This document shows, piece by piece, positions 12,801 to 22,300 of a stretch of DNA of 64,000 nucleotides (the first letter of the stretch is position 1; each line of letters opens with the position of its first letter). The notes below the pieces were generated by a model. That model was not told the origin of the DNA and did not search any database. It saw only the letters and a program-made list of their open reading frames with translations. The position numbers and the translations under genes were made by a program. This DNA comes from Enoplosus armatus (Eukaryota; Chordata; Actinopteri; Centrarchiformes; Enoplosidae), in contig NC_092181.1 of NCBI RefSeq assembly GCF_043641665.1, positions 15,975,963-16,039,962 on the forward strand, given 5' to 3'.

Positions 12801-13115
12801 TTGAGAGAAGCTGTTAAAATGCGTGTTATCTCTAACTCCACTCATCTCTCTTCCCTCGTAGGAAAGCGAGGCGTCCTGAAGCGTCCCTGGTCGGAGGCGG
12901 AGCGCGCGGCAGTCGAGGAGCACCTGACCCAAAACATCACCGAGCTGCGAGTCCCCGCAAAGGCCGACTGTGAGCGCTGCTTGCAGCAGTGCCCCTTGCT
13001 GGTCAGCAACCACCGCGACTGGCGAGCCATCAAGTTCTACTGCCACAACCGCATCCAGCTGCTGAAGAAAAACCAGCGGCGCGAGAGTGAGCCGCAGCCC
13101 CTCACTGTCTGCTGA
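3462..13115 (+). CDS. Crypton-type tyrosine-recombinase-derived gene with partial SET domain and zinc finger (gene span, 8 exons, 5' end incomplete)
   Basis: Eight exons (3462-3556, 3901-3982, 4906-5269, 6557-6631, 8411-9573, 10124-10953, 11153-11407, 12862-13115) join with canonical AG/GT sites and matching phases into 1,038 codons plus a stop. Residue numbers below count from the first full codon. Order: basic N-terminus; SET C-terminal half (about 145-180); Q5RQ11 tract (215-231); basic NLS-like stretch; Cys2His2 finger (368-386); acidic tract (about 510-590); tyrosine-recombinase-like domain (about 600-870); AT-hook-like and poly-Pro linker; C-terminal Trp/Cys module (956-1030). The same order (KMT5A-like SET, finger, recombinase, C-module) is known to me from multicopy fish proteins related to Cryptons. 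I infer a nuclear, DNA-binding, domesticated protein with no demonstrated reaction. The first exon starts at codon position 3, so an upstream coding exon exists. I do not recognise a gene symbol. Confidence 0.85.
3609..3634. repeat. (TG)13 array in the intron after exon A
   Basis: A pure TG array 52 bp downstream of the exon A donor, followed by degenerate TG-rich sequence up to about 3770. Confidence 0.95.
3773..3804. repeat. (TG)16 array in the same intron
   Basis: The second pure TG array of the 344-bp intron between exons A and B. Much of that intron is TG-rich. Confidence 0.95.
3901..3982 (+). CDS. Exon B of the Crypton-derived gene
   Basis: The acceptor is gtgctctcag and the donor TG|GTCAGT. 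The exon completes a Gly codon and encodes GDRKEAAENKRPTLDGPFYN followed by seven residues, ending two bases into a Cys codon finished by the exon at 4906. The phases agree on both sides. The preceding 344-bp intron contains two long TG arrays. No domain is recognised. Confidence 0.75.
4575..4785 (+). repeat. MITE-like element (AGGGCTGCAA family), copy 1
   Basis: Contains a ctacaactaatgatcaatt start and aatttcccagaacccaaggt, and ends in gtcaatcaactaatttctttgac. It has the same internal landmarks as the copies at 9615, 32605, 36290 and 52255. The family is a common teleost nonautonomous repeat; the class is not certain. Confidence 0.7.
4906..5269 (+). CDS. Exon C: Pro/Ala/Ser-rich linker and C-terminal half of a SET domain
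   Basis: The first about 80 residues are low-complexity Pro/Ala/Ser/Thr. The last about 37 contain NC, then IAIRDITKGEEITVDY and WGEN. The R-D-I-x-x-G-E-E-I-x-x-D-Y pattern is the end of a SET lysine-methyltransferase fold, closest in my memory to KMT5A-like and SUV4-20-like proteins. The N-terminal SET half (the GxG motif and most of the cofactor site) is not next to it, being replaced by the linker. Methyltransferase activity is therefore doubtful unless unseen upstream exons supply the rest. The donor is CTG|GTCAGT, phase 0. Confidence 0.85.
5917..5938. repeat. (CA)11 microsatellite
   Basis: Pure CA array in the intron between exons C and D, flanked by degenerate CA-rich sequence. Confidence 0.9.
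6557..6631 (+). CDS. Exon D of the Crypton-derived gene
   Basis: A 25-codon, phase 0-0 exon with acceptor cccacag and strong donor AAG|GTAAGAG. It encodes a short polar segment, GFRGTVSPGQHECN followed by Asn/Ser/Lys-rich residues, directly after the SET-like segment. Because it is symmetric (75 bp), skipping it would keep the frame, so it could be an alternative cassette exon. No domain is recognised. Confidence 0.75.
7006..7044. repeat. 13-bp inverted repeat (potential hairpin)
   Basis: Arms agtttctgaccac (7006-7018) and gtggtcagaaact (7032-7044) are exact reverse complements around a 13-base spacer, in the intron between exons D and E. Confidence 0.85.
8411..9573 (+). CDS. Exon E: poly-Gln, basic region, Cys2His2 finger, acidic tract
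   Basis: This large exon (387 full codons) starts phase 0 after ctcctccag and ends AG|GTAACT. It holds a Q5-R-Q11 tract (8438-8488), a Ser/Asp segment, a basic RRRKKRRGTPSKKK cluster that looks like an NLS, Ser/Pro-rich sequence, and a zinc finger CEYCGRHFRSLGRHLDKHH (C368, C371, H381, H385/H386; TGC at 8897). It ends in a long Glu/Asp tract (about 9320-9560). The finger spacing and following residues match the N-terminal finger of fish Crypton-related proteins, suggesting DNA or protein binding. Compositional bias is much stronger than in the other exons. Confidence 0.9.
9615..9955 (+). repeat. MITE-like element (AGGGCTGCAA family), copy 2, nearly full length
   Basis: Runs from gggctactactaaccaat to gttgcagccct, with internal tttataaaatgtcagaaaat, cttgttttgtccaaccaa and aaagatattcagtttact. 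The ends are imperfect inverted repeats, consistent with a DNA-transposon-derived MITE. It lies in the intron between exons E and F. Confidence 0.8.
10124..10953 (+). CDS. Exon F: tyrosine-recombinase-like domain
   Basis: 276 full codons after acceptor tttctgcag; donor GACG|GTGAGA. Family landmarks in order: LILYNRRRECEVSKL (about 646-660) with the expected first catalytic Arg; GKRGRVQPLILPPH; NPYVFARPYH; NPRALTQTRVRRQVAILTQL (second Arg cluster, about 777-795); LEHFLEREYHV (815-825); and a trailing segment ending FRGMSLNHICLELD. This order is that of the Crypton-related recombinase domain in fish. The usual G-H dipeptide is E820-R821, and the position expected for the nucleophilic Tyr appears to be Ala830. 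The N-terminal core-binding part is short. Recombinase activity is therefore unlikely; DNA binding may persist. Confidence 0.9.
11153..11407 (+). CDS. Exon G: acidic/proline-rich linker with AT-hook-like motif
   Basis: The acceptor follows a long pyrimidine tract (ctttctag); the donor is CAG|GTTTGT. The exon encodes a Ser/Glu-rich acidic start, a Pro/Ala segment, RKGKNNGRVGRPKKLKN with an AT-hook-like GRPKK core, a run of prolines (about 11336-11370), and a basic RRRGSG. In the related fish proteins a variable acidic linker also separates the recombinase domain from the C-terminal module. The AT-hook reading is inference from the short motif. Confidence 0.8.
11925..12110 (+). repeat. MITE-like element (AGGGCTGCAA family), copy 3, partial
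   Basis: Shares caattaactgatcagtagtt and tttttttgtccaaccatca followed by aagacattcagttta with copy 2. Lies in the intron between exons G and H. Confidence 0.65.
12862..13115 (+). CDS. Exon H: C-terminal Trp/Cys module and stop
   Basis: The acceptor is cctcgtag. The exon completes a Gly codon and encodes KRGVLKRPWSEAERAAVEEH, later VPAKADCERC and DWRAIKFYCHNRIQLLKK, with TGA at 13113-13115. The K/R-R-P-W, VP-K-x-D-C-x-x-C and W-x-A-x-K-F-Y pattern is the characteristic C-terminal module of the fish SET/Crypton-related proteins. It resembles a small helical, Myb-like DNA-binding fold, but that fold is inference. Confidence 0.88.
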
Positions 13116-15051
13116 GAGGGGCGGGGGGTGTTCAGAGGAGGGAGTGAGGGAGGGAAGGGGCTGGCGTGGTGCAGCTGATCAGAGCAGATTCTCAAATGGT
13201 ACCCTGCTGCCCAGGAAATGCACTAATTTTGAGAGGACGGTCCTAAATTTCACTCTTCTGGTAGCGTGGTTTGTATTTTGACATGTTTTCTAATTTGACA
13301 CCAGATGGCATTTTTATTTTGAGCCACACAAGAATGGAAATTTTTCGCTGCTCTACTTTAAGGTCTTAAAAAATTACTCTAGAGTCTTCATGGTGCTCCT
13401 GATTTGAGGGTTACAGTGCAAGCTCTTGTCAAAAGCAGTGCACTTGGACAGGTGCCGTTTGAGACATGCCTTGTGGGGACTTCAGAGACCATGGCACTGG
13501 CCGCAGCCTGTGTTGTGTTGTATATGGACTTTTTTTTCTCTCCTTCCAAATGGATACACTAAACTGAAATGTAAACAAGGGAGGCGATTGAGCCCTACAG
13601 TGTTGTTATATAAACGTCGTGAAGTAGCATTAGTGTTTCATGCACTTGGAGACGTTAATAGGACAAATGGCCCGTGCTTGGGCCACACTTTTCTTAATAG
13701 TGGTTATATAATTAGAGTAGGCCTGACTACTGCTAACCTAGAAGAATAGCCAGATCTTTCCTCAAACAAGCTAGTTCTTCTTTTCATACAGCTGACTGTG
13801 CAATTCTGACTATGGTTTCATTATATTTGGACCTTAATTTACATGTAAGGTACTAGGTGATGAATTAGTTACTCTTTTGCAGTTACTATGATGCTTTTTT
13901 TTATTAAAATGGAACACATCATTACGATGGAGATCATTTTCCAGAGTGTGGGAGTTGTGGGTTTCATAAGTAAGACAATTAAATGGCCGCAGAATGTTGT
14001 GAAGTTACGTTTGGATACCTAAGATGTTTAGTTATATCACAAAGTCCAGAAACACGAGAAGTGTTCTGAAACCTGTTGCGTTGGACTCAAGCTGTCAACA
14101 GTTACCATTTCCCCCCCCCGAGGAACAGTATGTTCTTGTTTCCTATTTGTTTGTTTTTTTCAGCCTGTTGCACATTTGTTATTCAAAGTAGTAAAAAAGG
14201 TGCTATAGGCCAATAAGCTGGATATCACTTTATATGTGGAGAGGAGATTTCCCTTGGTTGTGTTAAAAGTTTCTTAAAAAGTGGGCATTTATCAGAGAAG
14301 TGATTGTTCTGTGTCGCCACGTTTGTTGCATTGTCTGTGTTGTTTTTTTTCCCAACGGCTAGAGCTCCTCCTGTCCTTTCCCAGCCACACTACACAGTTT
14401 GCAGCTCGACCAGATTTTTTGGTTTCTCTTCAGTGTTGCTGGAAATCTGCGTCCATTGGACTAAAACCTCCATGAAACCTCAAGACAGATACTTGAAGTT
14501 ATTTAAACCTTTTTGCAGAAACTTTATGTTCTTTCTTGCTCTAGCCTTGCCAGTTACATTGTACATAACAAATATATTATCATTATGCTAACTGGTTGTT
14601 TGTGCTAGACTATATGTAGCTTTTTTTCCATTTCTGAGTTATTGCTATCTGTACATAAGCCTGTTTGTAAATACTCCTCAGAGAAACAAAGAAAAAACAC
14701 AATGTATGACATGCCTTGGTTATTGTGTTATGTTTTTTCTTTTTTATAAGTCTTATAAAAATGTAAAGCTCTATGTTTTGTGCTGTGGTTATTTATCTCA
14801 ATTTATTTCATCGCAGTGATTCGTAATTTATTACTTAAATGTTTATAATTTATGTTATTGGAAGATTTGTTGGAAATAATGGCCTGAAATATTGTGTATA
14901 TACTGTATATTTACAGCCTTGCGTCCCACATGCAATTCACTGTTAGAGACACTAGGTGGAGGTGTTAGTTCATAAACCACAAAAAGAAAGAATACCAGTT
15001 CCTCTTACAGATGTTCACATAGTTAAATAAAGTGCCTGTCTGCCCTGGATG
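13116..15051 (+). other. 3' UTR of the Crypton-derived gene
   Basis: No further open frame with family similarity follows the stop. The sequence becomes AT-rich with T-runs and ends near an AATAAA at 15026-15031, followed by a GT-rich stretch. The UTR length (about 1.9 kb) is inferred from that signal; earlier weaker signals could also be used. Confidence 0.55.
15026..15031 (+). terminator. Polyadenylation signal AATAAA
   Basis: A canonical hexamer 1.9 kb downstream of the stop codon at 13115, followed by a G/T-rich region. It is the first canonical signal with a plausible downstream element that I noticed. Confidence 0.5.
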
Positions 15052-15844
15052 TAAAACTAAGTGGATTCGTGTACTGACAGTGACAGCATCTATAGACACC
15101 TGTGGAAGCAGCACAGGTTAATTTCATCAGCCTCTGGCCTCCGTCCTCCATCCTCCATCCCGGTGACTCAGTGGTTCCCCTCCATTTTCAGCTGGTGCAC
15201 CGCTTCCCACGCAACGGCGAGGGCCGTGACAACTGTTTAAAAGGACTGAACTCTGTCGGCCAACAGCGGCAGCAGCCACGTTATTATCAGCCGACAAAAC
15301 ACACAACAATGTCGGCTTGCTGTGCAAAAGTTGTGGTAGCTTTCCTAGTTGACAAATAATTGCCAGCATGGACAGGAATGATCCAACATGATTTTATGTA
15401 AGCCTGAATGACATTCATCAGTTCTTTGTTTTATCAATCTCTCTTGACTTGTTCGTGTTTGTATGAGCCATGTGGTCGCGGTGACATAAACGCAGAAATT
15501 TAGCGGTGTATCCAGCACATCCACATACATGGACGTACCTAACTGTTAAATGGTGTACAGACTGCCTACTTGGCACACCACAGGCGTACGCCAGTGTGGT
15601 AATGGTGCGGAGCCAGTTGGCTATGGATCATACTGTGTAATTACAGTTTCTTGTCTTCAGATCCAGTCTGGAACGTCTCAAAGTGAAAGCAAGACCCACC
15701 ATGAAGCTGTCGGCTGGAGCAACAAAAAACTTCATGTTGGAGTTAGGCCTATCTCTCATACAGAGAGGACCAAACAAAACGTCTCAGCTCAGTAGCCTCA
15801 TGGTGAGATTAAGTCGAAATGTACACACACCCTGAAACATGTCA

Positions 15845-15980
15845 GGGGCCTTGTGGTGAAGACACATACTATTTAACTGCAGCGTCGCTGGATTGATTCA
15901 AACCGGGGACTTTTGTTGCATATCATACCCCTTTTCCTGTCTGTATCTGAACTGTCACTGTTTAATAAAAACAAACAGCA
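15845..15980 (+). mobile_element. SINE-like / tRNA-like short interspersed repeat
   Basis: Contains a B-box-like ggattgattcaaaccgggg, followed by cttttgttgcatatcatacc, a pyrimidine-rich segment, and aactgtcactgtttaataaa with an A-rich end. This order (tRNA-like head, body, A-rich tail) is typical of a short repeat frequent in percomorph genomes. It is degenerate. Confidence 0.55.
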
Positions 15981-16966
15981 AGGACCTGAATAAGAGACTG
16001 GAAAAGCACTGGAAACAGACAACGTCAGCTGTCTGAATACCAGACCATCAACTGGGAAGATGTCAAAGTCATTGACCAGGAGTCAATGGATGGCCAAAGA
16101 AAGGTCAATCATTCACATCTAATGCCAAAACCATCTTTGAACAGAGACACAAGTTATGATCTTCACCTCTGATCTCCCAGTGTGACAGATGAGGTGTGGT
16201 CAGAAGTGTGCTCTGTTGAACCTGTAACCACACCCACCAGTGATGTCAGGGGGTCCTGTGTAGTGCGCCTGTGCATCACTGCAGCCAGGTTAAACCACTG
16301 GAGGTCAGCAAAGAAAAGATTTTCAGGGGCTGATAAGTTTCTCTTTACAGGACATTGAGTCTCCCTCGTCTCTAAGATGGCCGGGTTTTCATGCTGCCTT
16401 CCAGCGTGGCCGTTTGGAATAACCATGAACACTTGATTTCCAACGTAGTCGGACAACATGTCGTACAAACCAGCTCTCTTAATATGGCCTCACCTGTGTT
16501 TTACTAAAGGTTTATTAAATATTAAAGTCTGTTTGCTGGTGTTGGTTGTGTTATGATCATGAACAATTTAAGGATTGAAATGCACAAGTGCAACAATGTA
16601 TAGTTTGAGTTTTTGTTGAAAAAGGTGTCTTTAATATGTTTAAATGTCTTCAGTGTTTTTCCTCTTTCCCCTGTGAATGATTGTTCTGCGTTGGTTTGCG
16701 TGGCATGAATACGGTGACAGGAGCCTCTCATGTAATAGATTCATTTTAAGACAATCCCGGTTAAATAAAAGTAAAATGCAAATTAACCCAAAAACCATTA
16801 AACGCTTATCATTTGGGTTGTCTGCCCCTGGCGATGTACTGACTGCTAAACAGCTGGAATCACTGTATTGAGTCCTGTGTGTTTTGAGGTCCTCTCTTCT
16901 GTTTTCTCTGTGCTTTTCCAACATAATACAAAACAGTTATTACAATCTAATCACAACAGGCTCCTC

Positions 16967-16990
16967 CAGCAGCAGCAGCAGCAGCAGCAG
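16967..16990. repeat. (CAG)8 microsatellite
   Basis: Eight CAG units in intergenic DNA. The short Gln-rich frame across it has no other support as a gene. Confidence 0.9.
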
Positions 16991-18139
16991 CACTACACGG
17001 TGACTGACAATTTCCAGGGACCCCCATCCACACCGAAGCTAAACACAAGAACTATCTACTTCTGTTTGTTCTGTGATTAATATAAAATGTTCTCACACAA
17101 GTTTGTCAACAAGGTGAATACATAAACAAACTCAAGGGTCGGCAGCAAATGTCGCCGATTGTGTTTACAATGAAACTCATATCTGTCAGAGCTCCAAACA
17201 GATATTTTCAGCCTTTAAATGTGAAAGGTTGTAGGTGGTAACTAAATCAGTTCTCAGGGATCGCGGCAAGAGATACGTGCCTTTAAATGCAACGCCTTTG
17301 CTTTCAAAGGAGTTTGAAAGGACCACACTGGAAATATTGAGTGATTACTCTTAAAAAAATGTTGTTCATTGCAATATCTATATAATATTTGTATACCGTG
17401 ATTTGTTTTCATTTTCCAGTAGTATGTTAATATATTAGAAAATGCAGGACAGGCTGCCATTTTTCCATTTGTCCAGAAGATGGTAGTACAGGGACACAAT
17501 GCACCATCCGATCCTCATAATGAAAACATTTTCATTTTAATAAATAATAAAAGAAGAAATGAAAGTGTAGGTTGACATTTACCGACTGTTCAAAAACCTT
17601 TAAGCATTTAACACAACACTCTTCATACATCGTGCTGAAGAGGTGAATGGAGGTAAAAAGCCATTGTTCCGTTTTGATTCTCCTCATGAAGTCTAAACAA
17701 ATCACGAAGGAGGAGGACATGCAGATGAGAGAGGCAGGTCGCGTATGGTGTCTAAGCTTTGAGACGACTGAGATGTGGACAGGAAGCTGTCTAATGTTTT
17801 ATATAGCAATTGCATGTTCTGTGGCTTGATTCCTGGCTTCCCCTCACAGCTTGTCACAGTGCCCTCGAAGAAGATTTTAGACCTCCAATCACCTCCTGAG
17901 GAACAGTGTGTTCTCTGTCATCTGTGTATGAATATACATTTCTGTATGTTTGAGTGTGGGTGAATGGGAGGCATTATAAAGCTCTTTGCACTGCTCTCAA
18001 TACAAACTGCCGCATACACGCAGGCCATTTACTATTATACATCCACCATAACACCATACTAAGATCTATTAACAGTGACAGTTATTTTACACATCATTGC
18101 ATCTTGTATGAAAAGGTTGAGTGGGCGTCTCTAACAGCA

Positions 18140-18290
18140 AGATGAGACAGGCATTGGTTTCTATCTATTTATAAAGCTCTTAATGGCAACTTGCCATCAT
18201 ATATAACTTCGTTTTTCCTTTCTGTGTGTATTTATTTATTTTGTTTTAATTGTACTCTCGACCATCGATCATTGAAAATGAGGGCCTGCC
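18140..18290 (+). mobile_element. Short non-LTR retrotransposon (LINE) fragment
   Basis: A conceptual translation gives SIYKALNGNLPSYI, matching the IYKALxGKLPxYL motif near the C-terminal end of fish Rex1/L2-type reverse-transcriptase polyproteins. It is short and not intact. Confidence 0.55.
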
Positions 18291-19059
18291 CTCAATGATT
18301 CCTCACGATTTAAATTAATCAATACCATAATATGCAGGGTGCAGCAGCCACTGGGGATCAAAATAAAGGTTAAGTCTCTGCTTGGGGTCAAAGCTCAGAG
18401 CCAGCAACTCTGGCTTTAATAAAGTCTTTAGAGAATCAGAGCTTTCACTTACCTGATGGCCAGCAGTCAATGAGTACACGTTGACACCGCTGAACTTTTC
18501 ACTGAGGTGGACACATGTCAAAGCATGTGAGAAACCCGTGAAGACCAATAAGTAGACATCCTTGATATTGTTTGTTCTTAATTTTCAAAGATGATCTCGC
18601 TGCATGAACAGTAAACGTGGATCTCCGACAGGTTTTACAGCAAATTGAACATAATGTGCTGGTGCTACTCTCAGACATTTCTTTGAAGCTGTGATAGAAC
18701 AAGTGTGGCTGAAGACTCTCAAGTCTACTGTCTGAGCTCGATGGGAATGTCATTCATTTCTGCAAGTATTCCGGGGGGGATATTTAATTTCACTGTTGGA
18801 GGGAAACAATAAATATAAAAACATCTTAAGAGCAGAAGAGAATTCGTGAAGGGGACCAAAGGTGCCACCAAAAGCACTGCTGCTACAGTTAATAATATAT
18901 CAAATGTATATAAAGGAGACCTTAATTACTACTATGGTGTTTCCTGTGGAAAGACTGTAACTTTGGCCAAACTTCATTTGTCACAGTTTTGTTTTTTGTT
19001 TTCCAAAAACCCTTTTCCAGACCCTCCTGCCCCCCTGTAAAATCCTCCCATGCAGGTAT
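18291..19059. other. Intergenic sequence, nothing recognised
   Basis: AT-rich unique-looking sequence. Several short open frames occur on both strands, none with a recognisable motif or splice context. Confidence 0.5.
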
Positions 19060-19375
19060 TTAGTCATAAGCCAAAGTATTGAATTGATTGAAGTTTTATT
19101 GAAATTTTGACCTGATGATGGAGCTTCAGGAAAAGTCTGGAGATCAAAGTCTGTACAATTCATCCGGAGGTGAGCATGAATGTCAAATTTCATTGCCATC
19201 CAAGTTGGATAAGTAATTGTAGAGACATCTCACACAAAGACAACAATATCAAGCTCATGGTGGCGCTATAGGGAAAGTCAGTGGATCACCAAAATCATAC
19301 GGATTCATCCTCTGGGAACCATGAATGCCTGTCCCAAATTTTCAGCCAATCCATCCAGTAGATGTGGATTTATTT
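19060..19375 (-). repeat. Common percomorph interspersed repeat, inverted copy
   Basis: In reverse complement it contains the landmarks of the copy at 59640-60150: a 'damage' of acattcatggt-type sequence, ttggtgatccactgacttt, ctatagcgccacca and a later block. It lacks the 3' part rich in tagcatgctaa-type motifs. Confidence 0.65.
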
Positions 19376-22300
19376 AAAGAATAAGTAAAAGTGGAAGCTA
19401 CTTTTATGAAAGTACATTCCATCTTCACTATAAAAGTGTCCAAGTTATAAAAAAACATCTCTGTTATGCAAAATGTGCTCAGGTGTACTTGTTTTACCTC
19501 TAACTCTCACATATAAATGACTCATTCAGGGTCAGGCGCACAGCTTTATGTGTTTTGATGTCTGAATTCAAGGATCAAAAGTGCCTCGCTGCTGAGCGAA
19601 CAGAGCAGAGCCTCGATGGGGAGAGGCCACTCGTGACCTTGTGTCAGATTCAACCTGTCAGTGAACAGAAGAAAACCATTATAACCAATTGTGAGTCACT
19701 TTTCCACTGTGGAGACAAGTATTTGTATTATTGAGCACTGTCGTCTCAGAGAAAGAGAAAGAAGGTCCTTGAGTTAAACCCCAACCAGGGGCAACTTCCC
19801 TTGAAGACACTCCGCTGTGAATGTGTTTGCTTGTGTGTTATGGATTTGGTTTAGCCTCATGGTGGACCTCCAGGGCATCTCTCTACTTCTCACCGGATTC
19901 ATGCTGGGATTTGCTCAATGGGCCGTGATCCTGAGCAAAGTAAGCTGATTAAGAAGATTGACTGGTACAACAGGTGCACGATAAAGCATGTTATCCGACA
20001 CTTAAGTTGCTTGGAGTAAAATATATATGAAGGAATGGAAAATTGTTCTTCAGATGTCTTCAGGCAGAGCAGACAGAAAAGATATTTAAAGCTTCAGGAG
20101 TGTCCAAAGTTTTCATGCCATGTGGAGAAAAAAGTAAGTGGTTCATGAGCCATATAGTTTAAGAGACTATCTTAATGAGCTGGTTTTTAAGAACTATATC
20201 ACTCTTAAGGGGAACAGAGATGCTGGGACTTGGACTGAAGAATTGCTGTCAGTTCAAGTGGAAGTCATGTGGTGGAGATTTACATAACAGAGGTGACTCA
20301 GTCAGCTCTTGTTCAGTGTCACAAGAGAAAATGTTTGCTCACATATACATTTGTGCCAAATAAACTAAGCATCCTTTAGGCGCCTCAACTGGGAAAATGA
20401 AAAAGGAAAAGATTTACCTCTTTAAGGAAATGTGTTTACTCACTGTAGATTTTAACTCGTATTTGAACCTCCGTGGATGATTAAATAGACATTTTCATAC
20501 TCTTCCCTCCACACACTTAATTACTGTTTGTCCTATTGTTGGCTTGTTCCCTGGGGTTGATCAGATACACTTAAATGATTTTGCCTCATACTGGAAAACA
20601 AAACAATAATTGTGGACTGTTTAATGACAAAATCTACATAAAAAGATTAAAACCACGAGAGGATTTTTTGATTGAATAGCTGCAATTTGATCATAAGCTC
20701 GGCTGGTAGAATAGACATGACTTCTTTGATCAGCCCCACGAGGTGTGCTGCGCTGTGCTGTGCATGCTTCAGTGACCGGGACAACGTTTCGGTATCTTGT
20801 CCATGAGGAATTTTTGTATTTTTGATTTCCTGAACCAGGAGGGGAGCCCTAAAGCTAAGGGAGCTTCAGAGCGGCTCTGCTTCACTGACTGACAATCCTG
20901 CTGACTCTGAATATATTCTCGTCACTTCCACCACTGCTTCAGATCCATGCTGAACACCTGAACTGGATGTACTACATGACATGGAAAAATATTTTCCCGT
21001 GTTCCCTCAGTCTTTTAAGAGACATCGTCATATTGCTGCATTCCTTGGTTATGTTGTAGTTGTGTTTGAACAATCAGCTTTTACATTTGTTCTATCTTCC
21101 AACACATCCAACTGGAACAAAAACGCAATTTAACGTTTGTGATTTTCTTCCACTAATAAGAGGTACTGTCTGTAAGTTGGTTAGAGAGTGAAGTGACATG
21201 CCCCCAGGTACCAAACATGCACTTATATGCGCACACACACACACACACGCACACTACTAAATTAGCCACTCCGTTTACTTCAATATCGCTAGCTTCCTTC
21301 TCTTGAGACAGACTGTGGTCAAACGAAATTAACTTTATCTGCTGATTGTATAACATATGCAATTAAAAGTGAAACCTGTCTTTTGTAAATCCTGACATGA
21401 ATTCCCTGAGGATGGATCGAAGAGGTTGTTCAGCTGCAGTGAGAGATGCAAAGTTACACCAATGATTCTATTACTTAAAAAGAAAAAAACCCAGAAGATG
21501 AGATAAAACACTTATATGCTGTATAATGTGTCAGAATGCAGAGCAAACTACACTCAGAGAACAGTGTTTTTTATTAAGGTAAACCCATAGCAACTGTAAA
21601 GTCTTACTGACATGATTTTTCTCCAAGGTGATGAAAGTGTATTATTAGAACCCTTATTTAACATGTGATCATCTCAGATACATGCGCACACCTAATTTAT
21701 ACATTCATTTATTCATATCCAAACAATTTATTCACAGACTGACATCAAAGTTTTAGATTATAATTAAAAATCTAAATTCACAGTTCAATTTCCAATGTTC
21801 TGCGTAACCGTAACTGAACCTGCAGTCTTCACATGTGATGACTGAGTTACGGCTCGGTGACTCACAGGCTGGAGGAGTGAGTCTTCTGTGTAAACACGTT
21901 GTGAGGTGCAGCGAGCATTGTGTTTTTTTATATACACTTATTGAACTCTCCCTATCTCCAAGGAAATTCATTTCCCTTATTAGAAAGGCCAGATGGCTTT
22001 TCATTAACTTAAATCAGACGTCCTGTAAGTCTCTAATCTTGTTTCAGAAATAGGCTGATATTGATGAGTTAGCGAATTGTCAAGACTCAGTGTGAACAGT
22101 ATGTGATTCTTTAATGTCACCTTTTAATTTCAATATGAACATCCAGGTAGCAGTGCCAGAGCAAAGACAGCAGGACAGGTGGAGTCACACGATCACAGTT
22201 TTAATGAAACGCCGCAAACAAGCAGTCGACCAAAGACAAACCTTAAATCTGCACCTCTCCATTTACAAACAAGCTGAATTCAGACAATATATAATGTAGG

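Larger units (their letters stand above)
15052..18140. other. Intergenic region, no supported gene
   Basis: I see no convincing coding exon. A 101-residue open frame on the - strand (16163-16468) has no recognised motif. Contents include a SINE-like element near 15.85-15.98 kb and a short CAG array at 16967-16990. Confidence 0.6.

Noticed and set aside
15880..15905. A tRNA gene (B-box-like sequence)
   Set aside because: No A box or cloverleaf fits. The body and A-rich tail indicate a SINE-like repeat.
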